Source of the DNA: Planctomycetaceae bacterium
Lineage (GTDB): Bacteria; Planctomycetota; Phycisphaerae; UBA1845; UTPLA1
Assembly (NCBI GenBank): GCA_006969385.1
Contig: CP030884.1
Span: forward strand, 3,596,001-3,660,000
Length of the DNA stretch: 64,000 nucleotides
Direction: 5' to 3'
Shown here one piece after another: positions 34,387 to 43,112 of this stretch (within the stretch, counting starts at the first letter, position 1; each line of letters starts with the position of its first letter). Made by a program: the position numbers and the translations under genes. The notes beneath the pieces were generated by a model. The model had not been told where the DNA came from, made no database searches, and saw only the letters and a program-made list of their open reading frames with translations.

Positions 34387-35400
34387 ATGCGTGCGTATCA
34401 AATTCAAGACCAATTCGGCCTCCCCAATCTCAAACTCGTCGAGCGCGCCGACCCCACGCCGGGACCGCATCAGGTGGTAATCAAACTCAGCGCCGCGTCG
34501 CTCAATTATCGCGATTGGCTCATGGTCAACGGTCATTACAACCCGAAGCAACCGTTGCCGTTGATTCCACTGTCCGATGGCGTGGGTGTGGTCGAAACCG
34601 TCGGCAGCCATGTTTCCTCCGTAGCCATTGGTGGTCGTGTCGCCGGCATTTTCGCGCAGAACTGGTTAGCGGGTGAACCCGATCAGTCCGTTTTGCAACA
34701 TACGGTTGGCGGCCCGCTCGATGGCATGCTTGCCGAGCGCGTGGTGCTGAACGAAACAGGTGTGGTTTCAGTGCCGGCGCATCTGACCGATGAAGAAGCG
34801 GCAACGCTTCCCTGTGCGGCCGTGACGGCTTGGTCGGCATTGTTCGAGCGCCGCGCGGTGCGGCCCGGCGACACGGTGTTAATCCAAGGAACCGGCGGTG
34901 TGTCGATCTTTGCGCTGCAGTTTGCCAAGCACGCAGGTTGCCGCGTGGCGGTGATTTCGAGTAATGATGAGCGCTTGGAACGTTGCAAGCAGCTCGGTGC
35001 CGACTTCACGCATAACTACCGGTCCCACCCCAATTGGGATAAGGCCATGCGCGATTGGACCAACGGCGTCGGTGTCGATCGCGTCATCGAAGTCGGCGGC
35101 CAGGAAACGTTCGGTCGTTCCCTCAAAGCCGTGCGGCATAGCGGTGTGATCGCAATGATCGGCATTTTGTCCGGTAATCGTGGCGACATCGATTTGGTGC
35201 CGATCCTGATGCGCCGCATCGACGTACAAGGCATATTCGTGGGCTCGCGTGCGACGTTTATCGAGATGAACCGCGCCATCACGGATGCACAGTTAAGGCC
35301 GATGATCGATCATGTCACGACGTTTGAAGATGCGCCGGCGGCGTTCGAACAGCTATCGCGCGGCGGCCACTTCGGTAAATTGGTGATCAAGATCGGCTAA
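34387..35400 (+). CDS. Zinc-independent MDR family NAD(P)-dependent oxidoreductase
   Basis: 337 residues from ATG 34387 (TTG 34378 is in frame but is too close to GGGAG). Medium-chain dehydrogenase layout: MRAYQIQDQFGLPNLKLVE, SAASLNYRDWLMVNGHYN, then Rossmann DTVLIQGTGGVSIFALQFAKHAG and VDRVIEVGGQETF. The catalytic zinc cysteine of alcohol dehydrogenases is replaced by Asn-Tyr-Arg, as in quinone oxidoreductase-like enzymes, so it is probably a zinc-independent reductase. Substrate unknown. It lies 30 bases before galE on the same strand and may be co-transcribed with it. Confidence 0.87.
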   Translation: MRAYQIQDQFGLPNLKLVERADPTPGPHQVVIKLSAASLNYRDWLMVNGHYNPKQPLPLIPLSDGVGVVETVGSHVSSVAIGGRVAGIFAQNWLAGEPDQSVLQHTVGGPLDGMLAERVVLNETGVVSVPAHLTDEEAATLPCAAVTAWSALFERRAVRPGDTVLIQGTGGVSIFALQFAKHAGCRVAVISSNDERLERCKQLGADFTHNYRSHPNWDKAMRDWTNGVGVDRVIEVGGQETFGRSLKAVRHSGVIAMIGILSGNRGDIDLVPILMRRIDVQGIFVGSRATFIEMNRAITDAQLRPMIDHVTTFEDAPAAFEQLSRGGHFGKLVIKIG

Positions 35401-35430
35401 GTGTGGCCGCTTGCAAAGGATGATTGCGTT

Positions 35431-36423
35431 ATGAAAGTTCTCGTCACCGGCGGATGCGGCTACATCGGCAGCCACACGGTTCGTGCGTTGGTTAACAGCG
35501 GCCACGACGTGTTGGTATTGGATAATCTCGTCAACGGCCATCGTCGCGCGATCGATGAAAACGTCGGCTTCGTAGCGGGAGATTTAGAAGACCGCACGCT
35601 ATTGGCCGAGTTGTTCGAGGCCGAGAAGTTTGACGCCGTCGTGCACTTTGCCGCGTTTATCGAAGTCGGTGAATCGGTGATCGACCCGCTCAAGTTTTAT
35701 CAAAATAACATCTCCAATACGCTCAATTTATTGCAAGCGATGCAAACGTATGGCGTCAAGAAGATGGTCTTTAGCTCTACCTGCGCCGTGTACGGTACAC
35801 CCGACACGATGCCGTTGACGGAAGAGTTACCCTGTAATCCCGTTAGCCCCTACGCGCGGGCCAAGTATGCCATCGAATGGGCGCTGGAAGATTGCAATAC
35901 GGCTTGGGAATTGGGTTACACCGCACTGCGCTATTTCAACGCCGCCGGTGCCGCATCCGACGGCAAGATCGGCGAAGATCATTCGCCCGAATCGCATCTG
36001 ATACCGATCGTTTTGCAAGTGGCCTTAGGGCAGCGCGAACAAGTGAAGATCTTCGGCACCGATTACGATACGCCCGACGGTAGCTGCCTGCGCGATTACA
36101 TTCATGTGGAAGACTTGGCCGATGCCCACGTGAAAGCGTTGGAGGTATTAGCGCCCGGCCAAAAACGTATCTACAACGCGGGCACCGGAACGCCGACGAG
36201 CGTGCGCGAACTCATCGAGGTGGCACGCAAAGTAACGGGGCATGCCATTCCCGCCGTTGAAGAAGGCCGTCGCGCCGGCGATGTGCCCGAGCTTTACGCC
36301 AACGCGTCTAAGATTCGCGATGACCTCGGTTGGCAACCGCGCTATGCGAAGCTCGAAGACATCGTTGCCAGTGCTTGGAAATGGCATCAAGCGCATCCGA
36401 AGGGTTACGACGACCGGCGGTAG
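35431..36423 (+). CDS. galE: UDP-glucose 4-epimerase
   Basis: 330 residues from ATG 35431 with AAAGGA 10 bases upstream. NAD site VLVTGGCGYIGSHTV, DNLVNGHRRAI, HFAAFIEVGESV, catalytic Ser in FSSTCAVYG, YARAK (YxxxK), LRYFNAAGA and DYIHVEDLADAHV. It interconverts UDP-glucose and UDP-galactose for polysaccharide synthesis. ORF extension to 35401 adds 10 residues that do not belong to the family N-terminus. A CTCAGCCT hairpin lies 29 bases after its stop. Confidence 0.94.
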   Translation: MKVLVTGGCGYIGSHTVRALVNSGHDVLVLDNLVNGHRRAIDENVGFVAGDLEDRTLLAELFEAEKFDAVVHFAAFIEVGESVIDPLKFYQNNISNTLNLLQAMQTYGVKKMVFSSTCAVYGTPDTMPLTEELPCNPVSPYARAKYAIEWALEDCNTAWELGYTALRYFNAAGAASDGKIGEDHSPESHLIPIVLQVALGQREQVKIFGTDYDTPDGSCLRDYIHVEDLADAHVKALEVLAPGQKRIYNAGTGTPTSVRELIEVARKVTGHAIPAVEEGRRAGDVPELYANASKIRDDLGWQPRYAKLEDIVASAWKWHQAHPKGYDDRR

Positions 36424-36451
36424 GGTTAGAGAGATTTAGTTTTGACTGTGG

Positions 36452-36470
36452 CTCAGCCTAATAGGCTGAG
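36452..36470. repeat. Perfect hairpin after galE
   Basis: CTCAGCCT-aat-AGGCTGAG, perfect 8-base arms. No T-tract follows, so it is more likely a dispersed element than a rho-independent terminator, although it could still stabilise the galE mRNA end. Confidence 0.5.
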
Positions 36471-36548
36471 AATTAGCGCTGCTCAACAATATCACTGAAC
36501 GATCTTCTGCGAAAATCGTAATCTGGTTTAGGTTTCGCGCAAGCGAAA

Positions 36549-36578
36549 GCGCTGTGGCACCGGTTTGCAACCGGTGTT
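36549..36578. repeat. GCACCGG palindrome repeat, copy 1
   Basis: GCGCTGTGGCACCGG...TTGCAACCGGTGTT. Its core GCACCGGTTTGCAACCGGTG is an inverted repeat. The 30 bases are identical, in the opposite orientation, to 62854-62883. Confidence 0.75.
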
Positions 36579-36766
36579 CTGCGGCGTTGTTTTGGGAATT
36601 GTCGCACGCTTACGCGGTAACCATCCAGTGAAAGGGTAGCGGTGACCGGTTCCTTACGGGCGCGGCGCTGATCAGAGCAACGTTTACCGTAAGTGATTTG
36701 GGATAAGCCGCACACTTATGCGAGTGTACGTTCATAGCGTGCACAATACAGACTTAGCGCTGGGTG

Positions 36767-36796
36767 CCCCATCCTACGCGTGAGCGAAGGGTGGGG
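36767..36796. repeat. CCCCATCC...GGGTGGGG hairpin repeat
   Basis: CCCCATCCTACGCG-tgag-cgaaGGGTGGGG. The gap 36424-36816 between galE and the transporter holds three different hairpins (36452, 36549, this one) and no gene that I can support. Confidence 0.55.
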
Positions 36797-36816
36797 AATC
36801 TATGACGAATGTAGTC

Positions 36817-38538
36817 TTAACCCGCTGCCCGTTTCCTCACAAGAAAACTGCGCAACAACCAGTACCAAATCAACAGCGGTAACCACCGACCGATTAGCAA
36901 TATCGCCGTCAACACGAGCTTCGCTACCGGCGGTAAGTAAGGTGTTAACCCCGTCGCATAGCCGTTGCTATTCGCCGCCGCAATCGAATCGAACACGATG
37001 CCGTATTCCGCAGCATCCACGATTGCTAACATTACCGCGATGGATAAGGCATTAAAGGCCAGCCAAGTCATAACTGCGATGAGAACACGCCATGCCGATG
37101 GCAACGCGGGATAAGCGGCCTTCGATTTGCGCCCGACCATTCCCACGAACAAGAAGATCAGGAACGTAATGCGCAACCCCCCGCCTGTACCGGCGAGCCC
37201 GCCGCCGCCGAGCATATTGCCGAACATCAATGCCACCGACGACCAACTCAGTGTGCCTTGGCTCACCGGCACGCCGCTCATACCCGCCGAGCGCGCCGTG
37301 GCCGATGTATAAACCGCCGCCTGCCAGCGCGCGGGGCCGTCCATTTCTTGCAACGCGGGTTGTTGCTGATCGATCTCAAATGGAAATGCGGGGCGATTCG
37401 ATGCAAACGGGCCTGTCGGATGCTCAACCCAGACGAGTCCAACCGTCGTAATCGCGAGCATTTGGAAAGCGAGCAACGCCTCGATGGTCGGAAAATTGCC
37501 GCGCAATGGTGTGCCCGATGTTTCGACTTCAGTCGGCGCGCGTTGCAATAATGCGATTGCGACGGGGATTCCCAACGAACCGATAACGGACAAGGCGGTA
37601 ATGACCAGAAATACTAACGGCGCGTCGAGGTAGTTCGCCAAACCCGCTGGCGAAAGCGTCACGCCGCCGTTCCATAACGCCGAACTGCTATGCAAAAGGC
37701 TCCACCAAACGCGCGACAGCGTCGTCGGTGTGTCGCTAGCGTTCCATGCGGGGAATAACACGGCGGCACCGACAAGTTGAAGTAGTATGGCAATAGAAAG
37801 CACGCGCCGCACCGTCGGCGGTCGCGCGAGGAACGGGCGAACCAGCGCCAACGCAATGATCGCAAAACATACACCGCTCAATTGCAACAGCGCCCACAAC
37901 AACAATTGACCGAACGGTTGCAGGTCGCCTTGAATATCGAGGGCCGTTGCGCCCTGCAAACATGCGACGCTCATCGCGGTTTGCACGCACGCGCTGATAT
38001 GTCCAAACGCATCGTACTTGTAATCCGGCACGCCGGGATTGGTGGCGCAAGGGAGCGCGAGCATGCCGCCGATGACGATTGCGCAGACAAACCAAAACGG
38101 CGCGAGCCGGCGCATCAGCGCGATAGGTGAGGCGATTTGTTCTTCGCAAAACGCCATCAGCGCCATTATGAACGACAGGACTCGGCAGCCCACGGCAAAA
38201 AATACGAAGGCGAGCAAGCCAACGGTGACGTCGCCTCGCACGGCGGCGATTGCAACAGCGCCGCCCATTGCGGCCAACATTAGGCCTGCATTGCAAAAGG
38301 CGGGTGTTACAAGAAGCGGTTTATCGCGATTTTGCCGCGACGAAATCAATTGAAATATTGCCAAACTGAACAGCGGCACGTGCAGCGCGACGACGGCGAC
38401 GGACGGTGCGAGCAAAACACCGTCGCCGTCACGGTAGAGATTGGTACCGACGGCCAACGCCAGGGCGGCGCCCAGCGCGTATGAGCGTGCGTGTGCCGCC
38501 GATGTAGTTTCGCAATTCGTTGCCTGCTGGGATGCCAT
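36817..38538 (-). CDS. TrkH/KtrB-type cation transporter, divergent
   Basis: 573 residues from ATG 38538, about 12 membrane segments. Four pore-loop motifs of the K+ transporter superfamily can be traced: TPAFCNAGL, SSALWNGGVTLSP, TARSAGMSGVP and NSNGYATGLTPYLPPVAKLVL. The stretch GGGGLAGTGGGLRITFLI matches TrkH GGSPGSTAGGIKT, and LTAILLIGRWLPLLIW matches the last helix. The pore glycines are kept but the surrounding residues differ from TrkH, so ion selectivity (K+ or Na+) is not sure. No TrkA/KtrA regulatory gene is adjacent. The ORF extends to 38610 but those residues are soluble and not family-like. Confidence 0.75.
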   Translation of the reverse strand: MASQQATNCETTSAAHARSYALGAALALAVGTNLYRDGDGVLLAPSVAVVALHVPLFSLAIFQLISSRQNRDKPLLVTPAFCNAGLMLAAMGGAVAIAAVRGDVTVGLLAFVFFAVGCRVLSFIMALMAFCEEQIASPIALMRRLAPFWFVCAIVIGGMLALPCATNPGVPDYKYDAFGHISACVQTAMSVACLQGATALDIQGDLQPFGQLLLWALLQLSGVCFAIIALALVRPFLARPPTVRRVLSIAILLQLVGAAVLFPAWNASDTPTTLSRVWWSLLHSSSALWNGGVTLSPAGLANYLDAPLVFLVITALSVIGSLGIPVAIALLQRAPTEVETSGTPLRGNFPTIEALLAFQMLAITTVGLVWVEHPTGPFASNRPAFPFEIDQQQPALQEMDGPARWQAAVYTSATARSAGMSGVPVSQGTLSWSSVALMFGNMLGGGGLAGTGGGLRITFLIFLFVGMVGRKSKAAYPALPSAWRVLIAVMTWLAFNALSIAVMLAIVDAAEYGIVFDSIAAANSNGYATGLTPYLPPVAKLVLTAILLIGRWLPLLIWYWLLRSFLVRKRAAG

Positions 38539-38655
38539 GACCGAAAAGCTACGGCGGAATGCGGAGGTTGGCAATTCGGCGTGAGCGCTCTGGCGACGTT
38601 GAACGCACACGCTGATTAGGAAAACACGCGGTCAAATCATTGTGGCGATTCGACC

Positions 38656-39927
38656 CTACTCCGATGGCGCTTTATCACGTTTCGCCTTCGCAGGCCGCTC
38701 TGCCTCCAACCCCTTCAACGAATTCACCATCTCCGGCAAGAACTCGCATTTATCCGAGCGCGTTCTGCGTGCTTGTTCGAACAACCAGCGCTTAGCATCC
38801 GCGCGCGCCGGCTTCTCGCCGTTGCCCTTCCAGTATTCGAGAATTTTGTCGAACCCCGACGTGCGCGCGCAGTACCACGGCTGCGTTTTGCGCGATAGCT
38901 TCTTATGCGTCCACCAACTCCAACCGATGTTGTTCGCCTCCAGAAACGCCGTCGATTTGCGATTGTGATCGTAGGGCGGCCGCACTTCGCCGGTTTCGCC
39001 GTGCCATAGAGGAATGTTGTACTTCTGTCGCAACTTCTCCCAGCCGGTCATTTTCTCGTCCATGCTTGCCGTCGGTGGATAGCAATGAAACGCGATGACC
39101 AGATGCGGGTCCCAATCGAGCGGTTCCAACATCTCGAAATTCTGTGCCCAGTCGTCACCTTCCACGAAGATGATCCCATTCTTATCGACCGTGCGGATTT
39201 CGCGCGTCAATTTGATATAAAGCTCGCGTAACGGTGCCGTGTCGATGCCGTCGTAGCGCCGCAGGAGTGGTTCGTTTAGTAAGTCGTACCCAACGATGAT
39301 CTCGCGCCCCGCATAACGCCGCACGATCTTCATCCAAAGGTCGATACACTGCGGCCAGTACTTGTCTTTCTCCGTCCACAGCCGCGCTTCGCCGTCGCTA
39401 TCGGAAATGTTCTCCGCGTTCTGACCACCGGGCGCGCCGTGCATATCCCAGATCACACCCATGTCGTGCACTTCACACCAGCCAACGAGTCGGTCAAGAA
39501 TCTTGAAGTGAGCCTCGTTGTAAACGTAGGGCGGTGCATCGGGTTGACCCGCGCGCGGTTGTAGCATCGACGCCAGCAGCGGGATTCGCACGGTGTTCGA
39601 GCCCCAGGCTTTCATCGCGGCGATGTCATCTTCGATGAGAAAGTTCTCGTAATACAACCGCCAAAACTCGGCGGCGTCTTCTTTGCCGATCAGTTCCTCG
39701 ATGGCCGCCTCAAACTGCCGCGGTCGATCCAACTTGCGAATGCCCCACATATACCCTTCGGGCAAGAGCCAACCGCCGATACCAAAGCCGCGCAAGATGA
39801 CCGGCTCGCCGGTTTTTCGTTCGACGATGTTTTGGCCCTTGGTGGTGTATTTGGCGAAGGCGGATGCATTAGATTGCGTAAGCGCGACGAACAATGTGAA
39901 GGTGACGATGGGGCGGAAGTGAATCAT
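38656..39927 (-). CDS. Secreted GH5 family glycoside hydrolase
   Basis: 423 residues with signal peptide (PIVTFTLFVALTQSNASA). TIM-barrel GH5 features: RGFGIGGWLLPEGYMWG, WGSNTVRIPLL, GVIWDMHGAPGGQN, the acid/base Glu in YDLLNEPLL, FHCYPP and the nucleophile Glu in LWHGETGEV. Length is normal for one catalytic domain without binding module. The Lys/Arg-rich tail ends EAERPAKAKRDKAPSE. Probably cleaves a beta-glucan or beta-mannan. GGAG lies 9 bases before ATG. With the GH16 enzyme at 13.4 kb it indicates polysaccharide use. Confidence 0.9.
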   Translation of the reverse strand: MIHFRPIVTFTLFVALTQSNASAFAKYTTKGQNIVERKTGEPVILRGFGIGGWLLPEGYMWGIRKLDRPRQFEAAIEELIGKEDAAEFWRLYYENFLIEDDIAAMKAWGSNTVRIPLLASMLQPRAGQPDAPPYVYNEAHFKILDRLVGWCEVHDMGVIWDMHGAPGGQNAENISDSDGEARLWTEKDKYWPQCIDLWMKIVRRYAGREIIVGYDLLNEPLLRRYDGIDTAPLRELYIKLTREIRTVDKNGIIFVEGDDWAQNFEMLEPLDWDPHLVIAFHCYPPTASMDEKMTGWEKLRQKYNIPLWHGETGEVRPPYDHNRKSTAFLEANNIGWSWWTHKKLSRKTQPWYCARTSGFDKILEYWKGNGEKPARADAKRWLFEQARRTRSDKCEFLPEMVNSLKGLEAERPAKAKRDKAPSE

Positions 39928-40112
39928 CGTGTCGGGCTCCTGCTTTATGACGCGCCTGGTGGTCTTGGGCTCCTTGAGGAAATTGCTCCGACAAGGGTAT
40001 CAGAACGTTGCGGTAGGTGTTGCTGAAAAACAGTTTCAATGCGTTAGGAGCTTGCCTTGGCCGGATTCATACCGTCGCGTCAATGACTCCATCGTCGAAT
40101 TGGTTCGCCGGA

Positions 40113-40277
40113 TGGTAGGTCAGGTGATAACCTGACTCTGCCACCGACAATGCCATTTAAGTAGAGAGATAAAGTCATTGCGTAGGGACGAAAGAGCAAA
40201 GTCCAACACCTACGAATACCGAAGCGCTACCCATTCATTCACAGGCACCCATAGTCAGGTTTTCACCTGACCTACCA
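40113..40277. repeat. Inverted pair of GTCAGGT palindromes
   Basis: TGGTAGGTCAGGT-gata-ACCTGACT at 40113-40137 and, inverted, AGTCAGGT-tttc-ACCTGACCTACCA at 40253-40277. They enclose about 115 bases upstream of the XRE gene; a relative with C/G changes is at 41028. The gap 39928-40304 has no gene that I can support. Confidence 0.65.
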
Positions 40278-40304
40278 AGCGCTATCCGTTAAACTACCGG
40301 CACC

Positions 40305-40970
40305 ATGGTCCACCTCGACCCCAGTCGTGATTCTGCGTTTCTCGGTGCCGGGCTTGGCGATCGTATTCGGCGCTTGCGGCGCGATCGTGGGATGACGCAG
40401 GTCGATCTCTCGCGCGCGGCCAACGTCAACCAAGGCCATCTATCCAGCATCGAGCGCGGTCAGCGTTCGCCCAGCCCCAACACGCTCAAGGCCATCGCGG
40501 TTGCGCTGGGCGTGCCCGACAGCGTGCTGATCGGCGACGGCGACAATCACGACGCACCGCGCACGCTCGATACGCGCATGCTGCCGCTGTTCGGTTCGAT
40601 CCCCAACGGTCCGCCGGCCGAAACGCAGGAGCAACTCGAGATGTTCCCGGTGTTGCGGCATTTGTGGCATCCGGATCGATATTGCTTGCGCTGCGAATTT
40701 GACAGCATGGAGCCGACGTTGAAGCGGGGGGATTTAATCCTCGTCGAGTATCGCCCCAACGTGGAACCCGAGTTTGTGCAGGGTCGCATCTGCGCGTGTT
40801 TGGTCGATGGGCGGCCCACGCTCAAACGCGTGAGCGTCGAGTATCGCGATAACGATATGCTCGTGATTCTGCGCGGTGACAACCCCGCCACGCCCCCGAT
40901 GGTGGTCGACAGTTCGCACGAGTTTTCGATCCAAGGCGTGGCCGTCTGCCTCGTCGCCCGCGAGTTGTAG
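40305..40970 (+). CDS. XRE-family regulator with S24 (LexA/CI-like) peptidase domain
   Basis: 221 residues. Helix-turn-helix at about residues 15-70 (LGDRIRRLRRDRGMTQVDLSRAANVNQGHLSSIERGQRSPSPNTL). C-terminal S24 domain with catalytic Ser in CEFDSMEPTLKRGDLILVEY and Lys in RPTLKRVSV, ending in IQGVAVCLV. The expected Ala-Gly/Cys-Gly self-cleavage site is IPNGPP here, so RecA-stimulated self-cleavage is uncertain. A TAAACT box ends 9 bases before ATG 40305, suggesting a short leader. CI-like repressors of this type control prophage or stress genes; the ABC-GNAT gene 350 bases downstream is the obvious candidate target (inference). Confidence 0.87.
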   Translation: MVHLDPSRDSAFLGAGLGDRIRRLRRDRGMTQVDLSRAANVNQGHLSSIERGQRSPSPNTLKAIAVALGVPDSVLIGDGDNHDAPRTLDTRMLPLFGSIPNGPPAETQEQLEMFPVLRHLWHPDRYCLRCEFDSMEPTLKRGDLILVEYRPNVEPEFVQGRICACLVDGRPTLKRVSVEYRDNDMLVILRGDNPATPPMVVDSSHEFSIQGVAVCLVAREL

Positions 40971-41027
40971 GGCGGGTCATTGCTTCGACGAATCACCTGA
41001 GAAGATCGGCATCGGGGCAATGATCGT

Positions 41028-41050
41028 AGGTCGGGTCATCGACCCGACAG
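41028..41050. repeat. GTCGGGT palindrome (relative of the 40113 pair)
   Basis: TAGGTCGGGTC-at-CGACCCGACA. Shares the TAGGTC(A/G)GGT...ACC(T/C)GAC pattern with the two elements upstream of the XRE gene. Confidence 0.55.
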
Positions 41051-41234
41051 ACCACGCGAATTTCTAGATCGCGAGTGCCCTTCGTTTTGGTGGGAACCTA
41101 ACGAAGGCGAATAGCTGATGAGCGGCCACACAAAACCTCGGTCGGAGCGCCGGACGAGCCATTTCAGTGCCGCCGCCTGTCTGTGGGCATCGATCTAGGC
41201 CCTAAATCCTTGAAAAATTTGAGCTTAGCGATAA

Positions 41235-41251
41235 TGCAATAATTTATTGCA
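41235..41251. promoter_or_regulatory. Perfect palindrome, candidate operator
   Basis: TGCAATAA-T-TTATTGCA, 17 bases, ends 5 bases before the -35 box of the promoter at 41257. It is A/T-rich in a G/C-rich setting and of a size fitting a dimeric helix-turn-helix protein. The XRE-S24 protein encoded just upstream is the likeliest ligand (inference). Confidence 0.5.
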
Positions 41252-41256
41252 ATATA

Positions 41257-41285
41257 TTGACGCCTGTACGGGCGAGCGGTATCCT
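41257..41285 (+). promoter_or_regulatory. Putative promoter of the ABC-GNAT gene
   Basis: TTGACG (41257-41262), a 17-base spacer and TATCCT (41280-41285). Transcription would start near 41292, leaving a leader of about 30 bases that carries AGGAGG before the ATG at 41325. Confidence 0.55.
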
Positions 41286-41324
41286 GCTGTTTGTTAGGTT
41301 TTTATTCGGTTTCAGGAGGTTGCC

Positions 41325-42884
41325 ATGACCGACCGATCTTCTCAGCATATCGACCGATCCGCCGCGCCCGAAACAGTCCGCGTGACGGTGATTCGCGAGA
41401 CCGGCGTCACGCCCATGTCCAGCCGCAAGCACGAAGTGTGTTGGGATTTCGGCGTGCCGCCGCGCGAAACACCTTTCGAGGTGGTGCGCGATCTCGACAT
41501 CACCGTCGGCCCCGGTCGCATCGTGTTGCTGCACGGTCCGTCGGGGGCGGGTAAGTCGTCGGTGTTGGCCGCCTTGGTAGAGCAGGTGCCGGATGCGGTG
41601 CAAGTCGAACGCATGCGTATCGCGTCGGACCGTAGCCTGATCGATGCCATCGCGCCACGCCGTTCGTCGCGCATGGCGATGGAAATTTTGACGGCCTGCG
41701 GTTTGGGCGAGCCGCGCCTTTGGATACGGCGTTTTGCCGATTTGTCGGATGGCGAACGTTTTCGAGCGCTGTTAGCCAAAGCCATCGGTGCCGCCATCGG
41801 TCGCGCGAAGCCGCCGGTGATTATCTGTGACGAATTCACGGCGATCTTGCATCGTCGCGCGGCAAAGGCGATTGCGTTTAATTTGCGCAAGTTGACCACG
41901 CGGTACGGCTTGACGTTGGTGTTGGCCTCGACGCACGAGGACATTATTCCCGATTTGCAACCCGATCAGCGCATCGATCTTGGGGAGCAACCGCCGTCAG
42001 CTACGATTAAGCGCCCGCGTTCCTTACCAGCGCATGCACAACGCAAGCTCGTTATCGAACGGGGCAGCGTGCGACATTATCACGAGTTCAGCGCGATGCA
42101 TTATCGACATCGCGATGGGCTGGGCTTTGTCGATAAGGTGTTTCTGCTGCGCGAGTCAAAAAATGGCGATCCGCTTGGCATTCTTGTATTCGCCCACGCG
42201 CCGCTCGAGTTATCGTTGCGCAATCGCGCGACTGAGGGTCGCTTCGTGCGCAATGCGCGACGCTTGAATAAGGAATTGCGCATTTTGCGGCGCTTGGTGA
42301 TGCATCCCGATGTGCGGGGCTGCGGGTTCGGGCATTATTTTGTTGAGAAAACGTTGCCGCAGGTGGGTGTACGTTTTGTGGAATGTTTGGCGGCGATGGG
42401 CTCGATCAATCCCGTGTTTGAAAGGGCGGGCATGTCCAAGATCGGTCAGTGCCCGCTACCCAAAGGGCGACTGCAACTGCTGGAGCGCATGAAGCGCAAC
42501 GGTGTGGACCCGTTTGACGCAACGTTTGCCGACCAGATCGCGCAACATACGCACGTCCGTAAGTTGGTGAAACGCACGATTAATGACTGGGTCGAAGCGC
42601 AATATGGCGAGGCGCGCTATCAGGTTGACAAGAAAACTTCGACACAACTTGCCGAGACGTTCCGACAGTGCCTGGGTAAGCCGCCGATGTATTACCTATG
42701 GGATCGCAAGGGCACGTACCCGGTAACGGATCTCTCAAAGGCCAACCCCGATGGCCCCGGCGTTAAGCGAACAAGCGAGCCCACTGTGCCGGGCAAACGC
42801 GGCATCGACGAGAAGCGGCGGCATCGGCCGGAGGCGTCTGGCGAAATTCGCTCGACACGAACGCGTAAGCACGATCCTCATTGA
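41325..42884 (+). CDS. ABC-type ATPase fused to GNAT (Mom-like) acetyltransferase domain
   Basis: 519 residues. ABC ATPase: Walker A GPSGAGKSS (residues 71-79), signature LSDGERFRALL (140-150), Walker B VIICDE (165-170) and switch His in STHED (204). No membrane segments, so not a transporter. Residues 240-380 form a GNAT-like domain: HEFSAMHYRHRDG, LLRESKNGDPLGILVFA, RRLVMHPDVRGCGFGHYF (acetyl-CoA loop) and FVECLAAMGSINPVFERAGM. This matches the group described as ABC ATPase fused to a predicted acetyltransferase (COG2401), whose GNAT part resembles phage Mu Mom. AGGAGG is 5 bases before the ATG. C-terminal 40 residues are basic and low complexity. The reaction is not known. Confidence 0.82.
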   Translation: MTDRSSQHIDRSAAPETVRVTVIRETGVTPMSSRKHEVCWDFGVPPRETPFEVVRDLDITVGPGRIVLLHGPSGAGKSSVLAALVEQVPDAVQVERMRIASDRSLIDAIAPRRSSRMAMEILTACGLGEPRLWIRRFADLSDGERFRALLAKAIGAAIGRAKPPVIICDEFTAILHRRAAKAIAFNLRKLTTRYGLTLVLASTHEDIIPDLQPDQRIDLGEQPPSATIKRPRSLPAHAQRKLVIERGSVRHYHEFSAMHYRHRDGLGFVDKVFLLRESKNGDPLGILVFAHAPLELSLRNRATEGRFVRNARRLNKELRILRRLVMHPDVRGCGFGHYFVEKTLPQVGVRFVECLAAMGSINPVFERAGMSKIGQCPLPKGRLQLLERMKRNGVDPFDATFADQIAQHTHVRKLVKRTINDWVEAQYGEARYQVDKKTSTQLAETFRQCLGKPPMYYLWDRKGTYPVTDLSKANPDGPGVKRTSEPTVPGKRGIDEKRRHRPEASGEIRSTRTRKHDPH

Positions 42885-42949
42885 TTGAGATTCACGACTA
42901 ATCTCAAAGGTTTTTTTGTACATTTCGACATATTGGTGTTGTCGTTTCC

Positions 42950-42990
42950 AACCCTCCCCTACCCCCTCCGTGCAAGGGAGGGGGATTAAG
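42950..42990. repeat. CCCTCCC...GGGAGGG hairpin repeat, copy 2
   Basis: ACCCTCCCCTACCCCCTCCG, then tgcaa, then GGGAGGGGGATT. Closely matches the copy at 29201-29239. A T-run (TTTTTTT at 42910) lies upstream after the ABC-GNAT gene without a clear stem. Confidence 0.65.
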
Positions 42991-43112
42991 AGGCCGGCTT
43001 CTCGTGTTTCGCGTTACCGGCTTCGTGTTCTTGCGCCGCTGCGAGTTATTGAAATTGGGTCGATCATTTGGGGCGGGCCGTTTGATTGTTGTTAAGTTTC
43101 TTCGCCAGATGA

